A DNA stretch of 64,000 bases, from positions 1 to 64,000 of the forward strand of contig JARCOQ010000076.1 of NCBI GenBank assembly GCA_029207755.1, written 5' to 3'. The notes below the pieces were generated by a model. The model ran no database searches and was not told the DNA's origin. It worked only from the letters and a program-made list of their open reading frames with translations. Shown in pieces: positions 34,922 to 47,700 of this stretch (position 1 is the first letter of the stretch; every line of letters starts with the position of its first letter). Source of the DNA: Chamaea fasciata. Taxonomy: Eukaryota; Chordata; Aves; Passeriformes; Sylviidae. The translations under genes and the position numbers were made by a program.

Positions 34922-35971
34922 TGCGTAGTAGGGGTGGTGCTGCGGATTGAGGATGCATTGATAAAGGATATAAAGAATGACAGGTTATGGGAACTTTTGA
35001 GACAGCTGAGGCAAGCTGTTTGGCTGCGCTCAGCTCCTTTTGCAATTTTGCATATTCAAAGCCACAAATGGTCAGAAGGTTTGGGTCAGGGTAATGCCAT
35101 AACTGATCAGTTGGTTTCTGTTGCAGTACCACAAGACAGATTTCAGCAGGCACGTATTGCTCATGAGACTTTTCAGCAGAATGCGCGTGGCCTAAAGAAA
35201 CAGTTTCGCATATCTCTGAATGATGCCCGTGGTATTGTCAGATCCTGTCCTCTCTGTAGTCAGCATGGGCCTGGACTAGGGATGGGAGTAAACCCACAGG
35301 GCCTTGGAGCCAATCAGATCTGGCAAATGGATGTAACTCACGTATCCTCCTTTGGTAGATTGAAATATGTGCATGTTACAATTGATCCTTTCAGTAAATT
35401 TATTTGGGCTTCAGCGCAGCCAAGAGAGAAAGCTCTCCACGTGGTACGACACCTAACTACTTGCTTTGCGGTGATGGGGGTGCCAGAACAGATTAAGACA
35501 GACAATGGCCCTGCATATGTGAGCAGCAGGATCCAAAGGTTCTTACAGAAGTGGGGTGTGACACACATCACAGGTATCCCACATTCACCAACAGGTCAGG
35601 CGATTGTGGAGCGAGCCCACCAAACACTCAAGGATTATCTGTTAAAATAGAAGGAGGAGGTGGATGTGCAGACCATGCTATCAAAAACACTATTTGTATT
35701 AAACTATCTGTGTGTAATGGGGGACCACTCGGAGCCCCCTGCGGTCATCCACTCAGGGGGAGTAAAGGAGGAAGCAACTAAGCCATTATTTAAAGTCATG
35801 TACCGAGATCCCAAAACTGGAGTATGGGAAGGTCCCGCAGAGGTTCAGTACATGGGTAGAGGTTATGTTTGTGTTCTTACCCCCACAAGGCGCCAGTGGA
35901 TACCTAGTAAATGGATCCGTCCTGCTAATGACCCTGCAAGAGTGACATCGATACTGGACAGCCAGGGTTAG
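34922..35971 (+). pseudogene. ERV RNase H tail and integrase, broken (copy 2)
   Basis: Frame open from 34922 to the shared TAG at 35648-35650, then to 35971. The second His of the zinc-binding motif is Gln here (HETFQ), a defect copy 1 does not show. The core Asp, Asp and Glu residues remain. Confidence 0.85.
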
Positions 35972-36408
35972 AGGCGGTACACTTAATTGAAGACTTAAGG
36001 GCAAGAGAAAACCTACAACTGCTCTGGCAGTTTGACAAGGCAGTACAGAGATATCACTCCATGTCAATTCATACCCAAATAGCTAAGTTGCAAGAACTCA
36101 CTAGTGATTTGCAGCAAGACACAGGCTTGGCTTTAACAGATTGGCTAAGATCTTTCGGGCGAGGGCCTTGGATAACCTCCCTACTGCAACATGTAATCAA
36201 TATTGTGATTGTTATTTTACTGCTTGTCCTTTTTGTACCTTGCTTTTTTTGCTGCTTGCAACAGATGATGTATCGCGTAGCAGAAACAGTAACTACTCGA
36301 CACCCTGCATTTGTGGCACGAAATAAAAAAGAGGGAATTGTTGAAGAATGGTTAGCAGAGCAAGGCCACGGATCATTAGAGGCCTTATGGCCCGATACCA
36401 AGTACTAG
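35952..36408 (+). pseudogene. ERV env transmembrane subunit, C-terminal fragment (copy 2)
   Basis: Same fragment without the frameshift: the open part runs to the stop at 36408, with a Cys-rich stretch after the membrane helix. No surface subunit or fusion peptide is present. Confidence 0.75.
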
Positions 36409-36413
36409 CAGCC

Positions 36414-36723
36414 TACGCGCTGCTGAGACAAGCTGTCCTTGGGACAGCAGTAAGCACGGACACAGGCCAAAGATAAAAGAACTTGTGCTTAATAGAGCAT
36501 AGCAGTAAGCACGTATACAAAGTTTTCAGCATGCCAAGAGGAGGAACATTCTCACGCTTGATATAGCCAATCAAGTATAGATGAGTAGTGTATGCTAACC
36601 AACTATAATTTGACAAGTATGCTGAACGCTTCGGGCAAAAGTATAAGAACGGATGTTATGAGCAATAAAGTTGAACAATGCTTTACCAAACATATTGATT
36701 GATTGCATTCTTCCCTCGCCGAA
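36414..36723 (+). mobile_element. ERV 3' LTR (copy 2)
   Basis: Equivalent of 18345-18654, with the same TATA-like and AATAAA motifs. Confidence 0.6.
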
Positions 36724-37040
36724 ATCCTCCGCAGTGCAGCACATCCTGCGTAGGAGACGGTCCTTGGGTCCCAGAGGGAATTGTGCGTGGCTTTGCGGAC
36801 AGTGGTGCAGATGGAGCCCAGGTCGCTGAGGGCCAGGTTGAGCAGGAGGAAGAACATGGGGCTGTGCAGGTGGTGGCCGCAGGCTACGGCGCTGGTGACC
36901 AGGCCGTGGCCCAGGAGGGCAGCCAGGGAGATGCCCAGGAAGAGGCAGAAGTGCAGGAGCTGCAGCTGCCGCGTGTCTGCCAGCGCCAGCGGGAGGAAGT
37001 GGCTGATGGAGCTGCTGTTGGACATTTGCTGTGGCTGCAT
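36724..37040 (-). pseudogene. Olfactory receptor fragment (copy 2)
   Basis: Same fragment; the frame happens to read on into LTR sequence to 36603, giving a 145-codon hybrid frame. Ala-Thr replaces Ala-Met after TTVRK. Confidence 0.85.
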
Positions 37041-37209
37041 ATGGGGACGTGTTCATGGATAAAGGACAGTGACAAGTCAGGACTGGCTGCTTTGAGCCAA
37101 ACCCGTGCCATTCCCTGTAGCCTGTCCTGCTGGTGTTGGTGTCTTTGGGGCGGACCCTGACTGCCGACACAACAGCAACACATTCGCTTAAGAGCTGGAC
37201 TAGGTCAGG

Positions 37210-37299
37210 GCAAAAGATGGCGGCCAGGGCTGAGGGAGCCACACACAAGATGGCGGCCAGGGCTGGAGAACCACACACAAGATGGCGGCTGGGGCCGGG
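37210..37299 (+). promoter_or_regulatory. Three tandem YY1-type motifs (copy 2)
   Basis: Same three motifs, first at 37214; all intact. Confidence 0.6.
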
Positions 37300-37572
37300 C
37301 TGCCAGGGCGGCTGATCTCACTAGGAGGCGCAGCCTCAGCCCTCTGGCTGCCATCCTGCGTGGGGCAGGCTGAGCCCCCCTGCAGTGTCTGTTGGAATGG
37401 ACATTAACGGACACCCGGGAAAAGGACACGGTCTGGCACCTTTGCTCTGTGCACACAAACACAGACCAGCCAGTTTGGAACGCCAACTGGCAGTACTTTG
37501 ATGTCAAGGCAATTCAAATAGGGGAAAATAGAACAAAACTCCAGGCATTGAACGTTTTAAAATAAAAACTTC

Positions 37573-37593
37573 TTTTTTTTTTTTTTTTTTTTT
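37573..37593. repeat. Poly-T tract at junction of units 2 and 3 (21 T)
   Basis: Same position relative to the unit as 19504-19535, shorter by 11. Confidence 0.9.
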
Positions 37594-38017
37594 GAAAGAG
37601 GGCTAAAAGCACTTCTTGTGCACATGGACTCCAATTAGCATCAAGCAGCATCACAAGTGGTTTCGTCCAGGCAGGAGTCACAGTGAATGTGAGGTGATGA
37701 AAACGGAGATGGGATCTGCTTGAGGCGGATGGTGCAGCGGCTGCTCACCTGCGACGTGTATCCCTCAGGGTACCCATTTCTTTAGAACACTATGAAGACT
37801 AGAGGGAATTGAAAGTCCACTGCAGTTTAGGTTGTTCTTCACGAGATTGTTCAAGTCGAGCACAGCCATTCTGTTCAGCAGACACACGGGCAGGGGCTTC
37901 TTGGAGCGCTGCTCTGGCACCCATTCTTTGGAGGAGGGGATTGCAGGAAAGAAGAAAAGAAGCTCATCAACTACTGAAGAGGAAGAGTCACTGACAGGAC
38001 TCAGTGAGTTAAGAAAT

Positions 38018-38891
38018 GTGAGGGGAAAAAAGGCAGAAAACATGAGGTGACAAGTGTGAGAAATGGGAGTGGAAAAAGGAGGGAAGTGTGAGGGAGGAAA
38101 AGGGAAGGAAACCTGAGTGGGAAAGGCTGAGAAAACTGAGGGGAAAATGGTGAAGACGTGAGTGAAAATAGGAGAGGAAGGTGAGAGGAGGAAAAGGCAG
38201 GACATATGACGGGAAAATTCTAAGAAACATGATCAAGGAAGGCTGAAAAACATAGAGGAAAAAATGGAGGGAAATGTGAGGGGAAAAGAGTGAGAAAATT
38301 ACTGGCAGAGAGAGAGAAACAGGCAGCAAATGTGAGGGGAACATTGTGAGAATCCTGAGGGGAAAAGAGGGAGAAACCAGAGGGCAGAAAAAGGCAGAAA
38401 ACATTAGGGGGAAAAAAAGCGTGGGAAGTTGGATGGGAAAAGTGACAGAAAACAGGAGTGAAAAAAGGGCACAAAATGCTAGAGGAAAAGTATTAGGAAC
38501 ATGAGGGGGAAAGAATGATAAACATGAGGGGAAAAGTGGGAGAAATGGGAGAGGGAAAGCCTGGGAAACACGAGGGCAAAAGTGAGAAACATGAGGAGAC
38601 AACTTGGAGAAAAATGACTGAGGAAAGGAGAAAAGCATGAGGGGAGAAAAGGGCAGGGTAAGTGAGGGGGAAATTGTGAGAATCGTGAGAGAACAAAAAA
38701 GCAGGAAAAAGCGGGAAGCTGGGGAAGTGTGAGAGGCAAAGTGTGAGGAAAGGGAGCTGAAAAGGGTGGGGAAAAGAAGTAAAACTTGGGCGGCAAACAT
38801 GACAGGAAAACTGTGAGACTCGAGAGGGGGAAGGAGTGGAAATGTGAGAGGGAAAAGAACAGGAAAGGTGAAGGGAGAAAAGGAGCGAAGG
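38018..38891. repeat. GA-rich minisatellite (copy 3)
   Basis: Same repeat in unit 3. Array length is almost unchanged between units, so the minisatellite itself has not expanded since the large duplication. Confidence 0.88.
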
Positions 38892-40563
38892 CAGTATTGG
38901 CATGACAGCTGAAATGATTCCTAACACATTCCCCCATGCATTTGCCCATTTATTGCACTAGCCCAGGGCTTCTCTGTATGTCCGTCTCCCCCTGTGCCTT
39001 GATTCCTGTTCGGAAGCAGCAGAAGTGCAGGATGTGCCCACCAGCAGGAGCTGCTCCAGGCTGGGAAGGGGCCAGGTGGTGCTGATTTCCAGAGGCTTCT
39101 GTGTCCCAGGTGAGGCCAGGGCAGGAGTGGGTTGAAAGGTGCTGCTGCTGCTCCTCTGTGCCAGAGAGCCCTGGCTGGGCAGGGCACGGCGCCCACTGCA
39201 CTGCGGGCTCTTTCTCCTGCCACAGCTGGGCACACCTGGCAACAAATCCTGACGACTTGTGGGGAAACCAAGGGCTTTGTGGAGGCTGCATTGCTCTGCA
39301 CACACCCGGGCCACCTGCAGCACAGAGCTTTGGCCCCCAGAAATGTAAACCCGAGGGGAACAGCTGGAAAAGGTTTCATTTTCACCTTTCAATAGAAGCG
39401 ACTAAAATCAAAGTTACCAAGAAGGGCTCCGATCCCTGGTGCCAGCTCGGTGTGAGAAAGGAGGCATGACTTTATTTCAGTGCTGGGTGCGTGGGGAATC
39501 ACTTTCCTAACACGTGCTCAGCCAGAAATCTCACCTACTCATTTGTAACCATGGAAACAAGACCTACTCATTACTGTGCTGAAACTCACAGGTTAAACAT
39601 TCCCTCAAATTAGTTGACATATTTAAATCACTTCTCAGAAGTTACTGACAGGAGAGTAGGGCTCTCTTGAGAGTCTCTGGTGGTCATTTGGGGAACATCC
39701 CATTCCTGCAATTCTCCTCTGGTGCTCAAGAGCCTCCTACAACCACTCTTTTCCCCTTGAATGCATTCCAGCTACATTCTTAGGAAGACTACTCTATTCT
39801 CAAGGCTAAGGAAGCCACTTGCACACATCAATCACTGCACTGGGGGAATACAGGGTTCAACACAGTTAATGGGAAGGGAATCCATGATTTGTTGCAGTTC
39901 AACATTTTCTCAACACTTTCTTTCTCTGGGAATTGCTCACAAGCATTTCCTCAATGCACCTTGAAAAAGTTTTTGCTGACTGAAGCCACATTGTATCTTT
40001 CCTTCAGCAATTCAGAAAGAAAAACACAAATTGCCTACTGAAACCTTTCTACTCCCAAATCTGTTCACTGCTCAAGCACAAGCCTCAGGCTCATGCCCGA
40101 TTCTCTCAGTGAGATAGGAGGTAATATTTTGCTTCAGCTGAAGGGTTATTAGAAGAAAGAAGGAAAGTTGTTGGTTCTAGGTGTTGTTATTTAGGGTTTG
40201 GATTTGTTCTAGTTGATTTGTTGGGTGTTGCTGTGAGCTGGGAGAGGGGCCAGCGTGAAGACCAGACCAAAAGGGAAGTAGGGTAAGAGGGGAGGGGACA
40301 GAAAAGGAGGCGGTGGGGACAGAATACAAGTTTCCTATTTCCCGGCCAAAGGGAAAGGGGACACGGTTCGCCCTGGGCTGGGAAAGGCAATAAAAAGCAG
40401 CATTTTCTGTGTGTGTGTTGTGTGTGTGTTTGGCTCTTGGGAGAGGGAGATACACACCCAGCTCAGGTGAATCCTTCCTAAGAAACAGTTCTCTTTGGCT
40501 TTGATGACTTTGTCTCCCCATTTAATTTCATCTAAGAGTTGGCTCCTTTCTAACACCCCTCTC
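38892..40563. other. Unassigned DNA (copy 3)
   Basis: Equivalent of 2769-4439 in unit 3. Nothing recognised. Confidence 0.5.
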
Positions 40564-41731
40564 CCAGCAGCTCAGGGCTGCATTGCACAGTGCTTGCTGT
40601 GTGCCAGAGAGCTCAAAGCAGGCTGGCCTGGCGCCCCGGAATATTTCTGCAGAACACTCCGCATTTCACCCCTTTGCTCTGGCTCAGTGCACAACTCCAG
40701 CACTGCAGGCGCTTCCTCCCAGAGCCGTGTGAGGCCCCGGCTCCTGCAGATGTGACCTGACAAGCTGTCCCTGCCTGCCGCTGGCCTCGGTTCCCCCGGC
40801 AGAAGCGCCGTGCCTGAAGGAGGCTGCCCTGTGCCGGAGCCTGCGGAGCAGCCCGGCTCCCTCCCCTGTGCCCAGAGCGCTGCACACACTGCTCGCCTTG
40901 GCCAGGAGTTAGAGGGCAGCCGGCACAAGGGTGGCAATCCTCAGCCAGGCCTGCAGCCCTCGGCTGTGGTTTACCTTTCTCTGCTCCTGTGCACGCTCCG
41001 GACGGCCGATGCCACCGGGCTGTGCTGTGCCCAGCACGGCCACGCTTCCCCTCGGGAGCAGCCGGCTGCCAGCTGGGCTCTGAGAGCGCAGGATTCGCCC
41101 GGGGCCCCCAAGAGGCACCCAGGGCCGGGCTGCTGCCTCTTGCAGCTCCAAGGGCCTCCTTGCAGCTGCCTCTGCCCAGGCTCAGGCTGCTCCGGGCTTT
41201 GCCAGGGCTCTGCTGGGGCTCCAGCCTGGGCAAGGCGGGGCCTGGGCTCACCCTGCAGCCGCTGACAGCTCTGCACCAGCTCTGCGCCTTTCCCAGGAGC
41301 CTCCCTGATCTTTCTGCTGTCTCACTTGGGCAAAACTCTCCCCCAGACAAAGAGATTGCACTTAGGGATACAAATGCAAGTGGCAGCAACCCAAATGCTC
41401 TCGAGTCAGAGCTCAAGGCCTGCATCTGCACAGGGTATTTGGGCTGCCCCACTCGTCCTTTGGTTCTGCCTGCAAATGCCACTGCCCTTTCTGCCTCAAA
41501 CACAAGTGCCACAGCTGGGTAAAACCCAGCCCCTGGGCCATATTCCAAAGGCACTGCGGTCCGGAGAGCATGACGAAAGAAGAGCCTACTCCCCCTTCAA
41601 ACCGTACCAAAGAAGGCATCAATGTCACTTTCCACCTCTAAGCAAAAATGGACAGTTCAGAAGGAAATGTTGAGCATTCTCACAGGCTCAGAAGGAGGAC
41701 AATCTTCAAAATGACTTGAGGTTTCAGAAAC
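40564..41731. other. GC-rich segment with opposing open frames (copy 3)
   Basis: Equivalent of 4440-5607. Minus frame of 313 codons at 40613-41554 still open, with a few substitutions. Confidence 0.4.
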
Positions 41732-41788
41732 TTTATTTACAATCCTAGGCCAAAATACTACCCTACAATCCTAGGCTAAAATCCTACT

Positions 41789-44700
41789 CTACAATCTACT
41801 ACAATGCTGGTGATGGAAGAAAAAGTTTTTAAGTGACTGGTCCATTCCTGTCAACTCCTTCCACCTCTTAAAGGTAAGGATGAGTGGCACCAGGCTGGAT
41901 GTAGGCTTGGCCGATGTTACAAATGGATGCTGCACAAAGGAAAACAAAAAAGCCAAGAATGAACCATTACTTTCCAAGCTAAGAGCCCCAAAGGCAGGGT
42001 AATCTTTTTTTCAATGAAAAGGGGATTGAGTCAGAGTAGGTCTAAGGAGCAACAGTGGGACAACAGTGGCACAGCTTACTGCAAGAGCTGCTAAATGCCC
42101 CAGGCCTGGAAATATTTCAGGTCTGAGCATCCTGATCTCTTGAAAGACGCCCCTGCTCATTGCAGGGCACTTGGACCAGATGACCCTTACAGGTCCCTGC
42201 CAGCCCAGCCCAGTCTAGGATTCCTGGCTGTTCTCATTTGAACAGCACCAAGAGTGGAGGCGAGGAGGACGAGGCTCATCTGATGCCTGGCACTTCAGTG
42301 CAGGAGGAGCCCGTCCCTGGGACACTGTTTCCCCCGCAGCCCCTTGGCATTTTACCTGCAGCAGCTCCTTGGCAGACCAGCGCCGCTCCTCGTCTCTCTG
42401 CAGGCAGCAGCTCAGGAAGTCACGCAGCAAAGGGGAGAGAAGCTTGGGCTGCTGCAGCTTTGGGATCCCTTTGGTGGCTATCAGGAATCGAGCCTGGAGA
42501 AAAAGGAAAGACGAGTCTCTCAGCTGCTTCTTTCACATCTGGAACTGCTCTCCCAGATCCCATTGTTTCAGCTGCACTCTGAAGTGGCAGTTTCTGCCGT
42601 GGCACAGAGGCAGAGATGACTTTCCTGGACCAACAAAAAACCCAAAGCCTGATGCAGTCACAGCTTTTCCAGCATCCAGCAGATCTTGCCCTGGCAGCTG
42701 ATTTCATTGACTGACCTCCTTAGTGGAAACTACATCAGCAAAAGCACCTTTGCTTCTCTGAGGATTCACCTGACCAGCTTGACAGGCTAGTTGGAAGAGG
42801 GACTTTGCTCTACTAACTCACTCTAGTATTTCCAAGGAGTATGACATGAAAAGCATCTCTGCAGCACTTGTTGGTCCCTTAAGCACAGCTGCTATAAAAG
42901 TCATCAAGCTTTTTCCATGGTTCTTGAAAACAATGGTAATTAAAAGTAAAGAAAGGAAATCCCTCAGTTAAGGCAAGTTTCCCTGTGAGAAGAATGGGGG
43001 TACACTTCTCTCCAAACCACTGCTTTAGAAACTTTGTTGGGTTTGGGTTACTTTCCTTCATTTCAGGAAAGATAACAGCAGCTCTAAGATGCTTGTTTCC
43101 TGTTAGTAGGGCCATCTACACGGCCAAAACAGCTGGAAGGACTTCTAAGCCAAAGCCCAGTGTTGCCTGAGAAGGGAGATTGTCTGCCTGGGCTAAGGCT
43201 TGAGTTCCCCCATGGATGCAACCAAAACCCCAGCAGATGCTGATGTGCTGCAGGGACATTTTCAGAAAGGGACCGTGGTGGAAGTAGTTCCAGCAGATGG
43301 CAATGGCATTTTGTCCAATGGCACACAGAACGTGGGATGGGGGAGAAAGACAGCGGGAACAGAGAGTATTTACACCTTACCGAGAGAGGACCTTTATTCC
43401 CGTAAGGAGGTTCTCCTTCCACCATTTCAATGCCCACAATTCCAAAAGGCCAGATGTCTGCTTTGGGGCCATAGGACTCAGCTTTTGCAATTTCAGGCGC
43501 CATCCACCAAGCAGTCCCGGTCACCGAGCTCCGTCTACTCTGCTCAGGGGTGAGTTGAGCAGAGAGGCCAAAATCAGCTGGGGAGAGAGCAAAAGAAGGT
43601 TTTGATTTGAATCCTGTGCAATTAGGAAAGCAAGGAAAAGAATTGCCCAGTTGAAGTTGGAGAATGTGCTGCTGAATCTCCTGGACAACTGTCCCTGCTC
43701 TGTTTCCTCAGGACTTTAGCCAAGGAAATATGGCATTGGCTGCTTCAAAAATCCCCACATTTTTTACACGGCCTCCAGCAGTGTCTTTTGTTCCCCTGAA
43801 GCTTTAGACTTGTAGCCCCCTCCCTCTGGAAGGGACACACACAGAGCAATGCCACTGTGGACGGCTCGATCCTTGCCATAGGTCTGTGCACGTTGCCACC
43901 GCGTGGTCAGCTCACAACAGGCTCCCTGCACTGCCACCAGCACCGTTTTGGGGGGGCTGGCTCTCACTCAAAAGCAGCCCCACAGCCCACATATCCCTGG
44001 AATGCTGCACCTGACCAAGAAAATACTGACCCAGCTTGACAGAGCCATCCGTTTTGAGGAGGATGTTGAGGCTCTTCACATCTCGGTGTATCACGTGGTT
44101 GGAATGGAGAAAATGCAGTCCTTGCAGGCACTGAGAGAGAAACCAGAAACAGGAGGGCAAAAATCAGTGATGTGATTTCATCACACAAGAAAGGAAAGAG
44201 CTCTCCAAGATTCCCTCTGCAGGGGAATGGGGAGTAATGGCAGAAGACAGTGCCATTGAGGGCAAGAGCACGCTGCTACAACACAGGCAGGGCAGCACCT
44301 TTCTAAAGAAAGGCATGTCAGCTTGCCAAAGAGCAACAGCAACTGCTGGTGTAGACTCTGCCCTGCAAACCAGCCAGGATGACTGCTGCTGCATTGGATG
44401 TGCTCAGAAGTACAGAGCATTCTGGCTGCACTGCTAACCTTTCCAGCTGAGGACTCAGAGAAATGAGTCTCTCTTCTTTGCTGCTCCTTTCAAACAGTGC
44501 CACCCCCACCTTTGCTTTTACAGGCAAGGAATGCAGCGCAGACAGGCCAAAGTTTAGAGAGGCAAGATGGAGAAGAGCAAATACAAGAGCCAGAGTGAAA
44601 GTGCAACAGCAGGAGAGAAGAGGACAAGAACAGAGTCCAGTGAGTGCAGGGGCACTGGCAGGCAGTTCACTTGAGATGCTCTTGCTTGCCCAAAGCATAT

Positions 44701-47700
44701 CAGCCACACAGAAACAAAGCCTGGCTCACGGAATCGCTCCTGTCCTGAGCCCCTTTCCCAGACAATCTTGCCCAAGCCCTGGGACGCACAGATGGGATCC
44801 CTCACCTCTCGACTGATGGTTGCAACGTGGTGTTCACATATGCGAACCTCAGCGATGACATCATCCAGAGAGCCTCCATCCATGTACTCCATCACCAGCC
44901 AGAGTTCGTCGAGCACAAGGTAGCTGAAAGAAGGGAACAAGGCCATGCAGATGAACATGCATACATTGGTTTCTTTGCTTGATTCTTGTTTCCGGGTCCC
45001 TTTGTGACAAGGACAGAATTCAAGGAATAGACATGCCCTCCAGGCTGTGCATTGTTTGCAGTCTGTGCAGTCTCAAGGAGAACAGCACATCTGTGAGAAA
45101 GGAGATATTTTAGATGGCCAGCAAGCCAAAAGTACAGTTTAGTATCAGCCAAGATGAAAAACCTGTCCCGCATGGTATTTCTGGAAAGGAGCACCTAGTG
45201 TTCCTGGCATGGCCAGCCCTGGAAAAGAGGGGCAACAATCCAAGGGAAATCCTCTCTAGCATGCTTCATCAGCATTGAAGAAACTTGAAAAAATCAATCC
45301 TGAGACAACATGGAGGCAGTGAGCTTACAAGGTATTGACTTAGTATGGGAGGGTTGATTCAGGTTTTTGGCCAGTGTTCCAACTCAGTGTTTGAAAGCCA
45401 GGGAAGACACATGCAGGCAAAATACACTCTCTTCCCATCCATTGGAGATGAGTAGAGAAATAATAATTAACTGATTATTAACAGCTCTATTTTCTGCCAG
45501 TGTCCAAAGTGGGGTTTTAACCTCGCATGCTTTTACTATGGAAACAAACCTTCATGGGAAGAGACCATGACCACTCACCTGTCTAAATAATCCACAACGT
45601 GGGGACTCTTATTCTTCTTCATGACCATGATTTCATTAAGCGCTTGTTGATTCCTGTTCGGTCCTTGAAGATTGATTTTCTTGATGGCCACCTAGAATGA
45701 CACAGAAAATCAGTAACTTTAGAAGCTGGTGGAATGAGACCACAACACACATGGAGCGAGTGATTTTGCAATGACACAGGTGAGCTCTGCCAAAGTGCCT
45801 TGTGATTAGACAAAGGAGTAATTAGGAACTGACATTCCTACAGCTCATTTCTCTGCTCCTTTGGGGGCCAGTTCCAGGACACGTGGCCACTGACCACATT
45901 TTGCCTTGTCCACTTGTTAAAAATGGTGTGTCAACTCTCACCCCCCAAAGCTCTGAGCACACTCTCTGTTTCTCTGTCCGTACTTCAGAGGAAGAAATGC
46001 ATGCCTTGGTACTCTGTGGATACATCTCGGGACCTAGGCAGGGCTTGGGGCTTTTAGGGATGCCTTGCAGATCTCTCCCCTACATGCAGTTCCCAAGTGC
46101 AGCACTGCAGGTGGCTAAGGAACTGCCAGGAACATTCCGATGAATTTGCTGGCAGCCAGAAATGAGAATTCAGGACTCTGAAGCCGTAGCCCCAGAGAGC
46201 AGTGAGATGCTCCTTTGTTGGAGCAATTGAGAGCCAGGGAGAGCGTCCTTCTCTGAAAGGAACCGCTGCCCCCCTTGCCTTCCTTCTGGCAGCTGAGCAG
46301 GACAAAGACTGTCCCAAATGCAGCTGGCAGGCTGGCACCAGTCTGTGCTTCTTGTGCCTTTGCAGCACAGCTCTAGCCACAGCTGCAGCCACAGCTGACA
46401 CGAGAGAGGAAAGCCCTGGAGAGCAGCAGAATCTGCAGGGGCTCTTGACATTTACCTGTCCTCCTGTGGCAGTGTCGATCGCTCTGCAAACCTCTCCAAA
46501 AGCCCTAGAAACAAAACAGCAGCAAAGCAAGGAGAAGCCATTTAGACCTTGGAGTGAAAGCCAGCCCAGACAGGAGATGTCTGCTGGAAATGCCTCCAAC
46601 CTGCAGCATGCAGGAGGGCTCTGCCAGAAGGCAGATGATGCATTTTCCTCTCCAGTGCATGGGAACTGGGCCTGTTTCTGAAGCACCGGGCTTTAGTGCC
46701 TCAGCTCCAAAGGCCAGGTGATTCTTTCGTCTTGGATTTCAGTTTCTAAACTGGGCAGTTTTTATCCTGATCACACTATTTCCTTCAGCAAACTCTTGGG
46801 AAGAAATGTTCCTTCAAACAGTTATCTGCCTGCTACGAAAAGGGGTGGTTGCTGTTTCTGGCAATGAAATCCAAGTGTCTGACAATTCCTTCTGACCACA
46901 CTTCCAAATTCTGGCTGGTACTGAGAGATGGGGCAGACTAACCCCAGTGTCTGAATATGTTTGCAGCTTGCCTGACTTCACCCTTGACAGATATTCCAGC
47001 AGCAGATTGATGCCCCATGATTGCGTACAAGTAACTGTGGTTGGACTCACCCTCTGCCAACAATTTCCTCTTCAATGTATTTCCTTCGGGGATTTTCCAT
47101 GCTCGCCATTTGCCCTGAGGGAAACAAAATGCAAGATGCTCACTTGAAAGCAGAGATCCCACTATCCAGGAGATACAAAAGGCAGCCCTGCTGGGGCTGT
47201 ACAGTCTGGCCTTCTGAGTCCTTTGTGGCCAGCTGCGTAACAACAAAAACTGCAAGAATTGCAACAAGACAGGCAGCTCTGCAGTACAAGCAGGCCAGCA
47301 CTGATTTCTACAGTCCTTTGAAGAGATCTCTTGACAGCAAACAAAGCACAGGGAGATGCATTCCCAGGAGAGGAGGGCATCTTCCCCACCTTGCAGCAGT
47401 TTCCCAAAGGAATGCCTTTCCCTTTGTAAACCCAAGCAGCTCATGCTCTAACCAATCCCAAGGGGCCTTCAGCAGCAGGACCCTCACCCTTGATGAGCAG
47501 GCTGAGCTGGAAGACGCCCTTGCCCGTGGCCCACGTGAAGAACCACACTGCTTCTCCTCCCCCTGACAGCAGGGATCAGTCCCTGCCATTGCACTCGCCC
47601 TCTCAGCCCCGCACACGTGCCCACCTTCCCGCAGCGGGCAAGGGCAGCAGGGACAGCAGTGCTCCTCAGGTGCCGGCGGGACACGGACAGCTGCCCAGAG

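Larger units (their letters stand above)
34783..36723 (+). mobile_element. Class II ERV remnant (copy 2)
   Basis: Same structure as 16715-18654. The RNase H frame is broken at a different place, a TGA at 34919-34921, while the copy 1 TAG is absent. Both lesions are therefore younger than, or sorted since, the first duplication. Confidence 0.85.
19562..37620. repeat. Tandem unit 2 (about 18,059 bp)
   Basis: Second complete copy, same orientation and gene order as unit 1. It is preceded by a 32-T tract. Most length differences from unit 1 are single-base indels plus the shorter T-tract at the right end. Confidence 0.95.
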
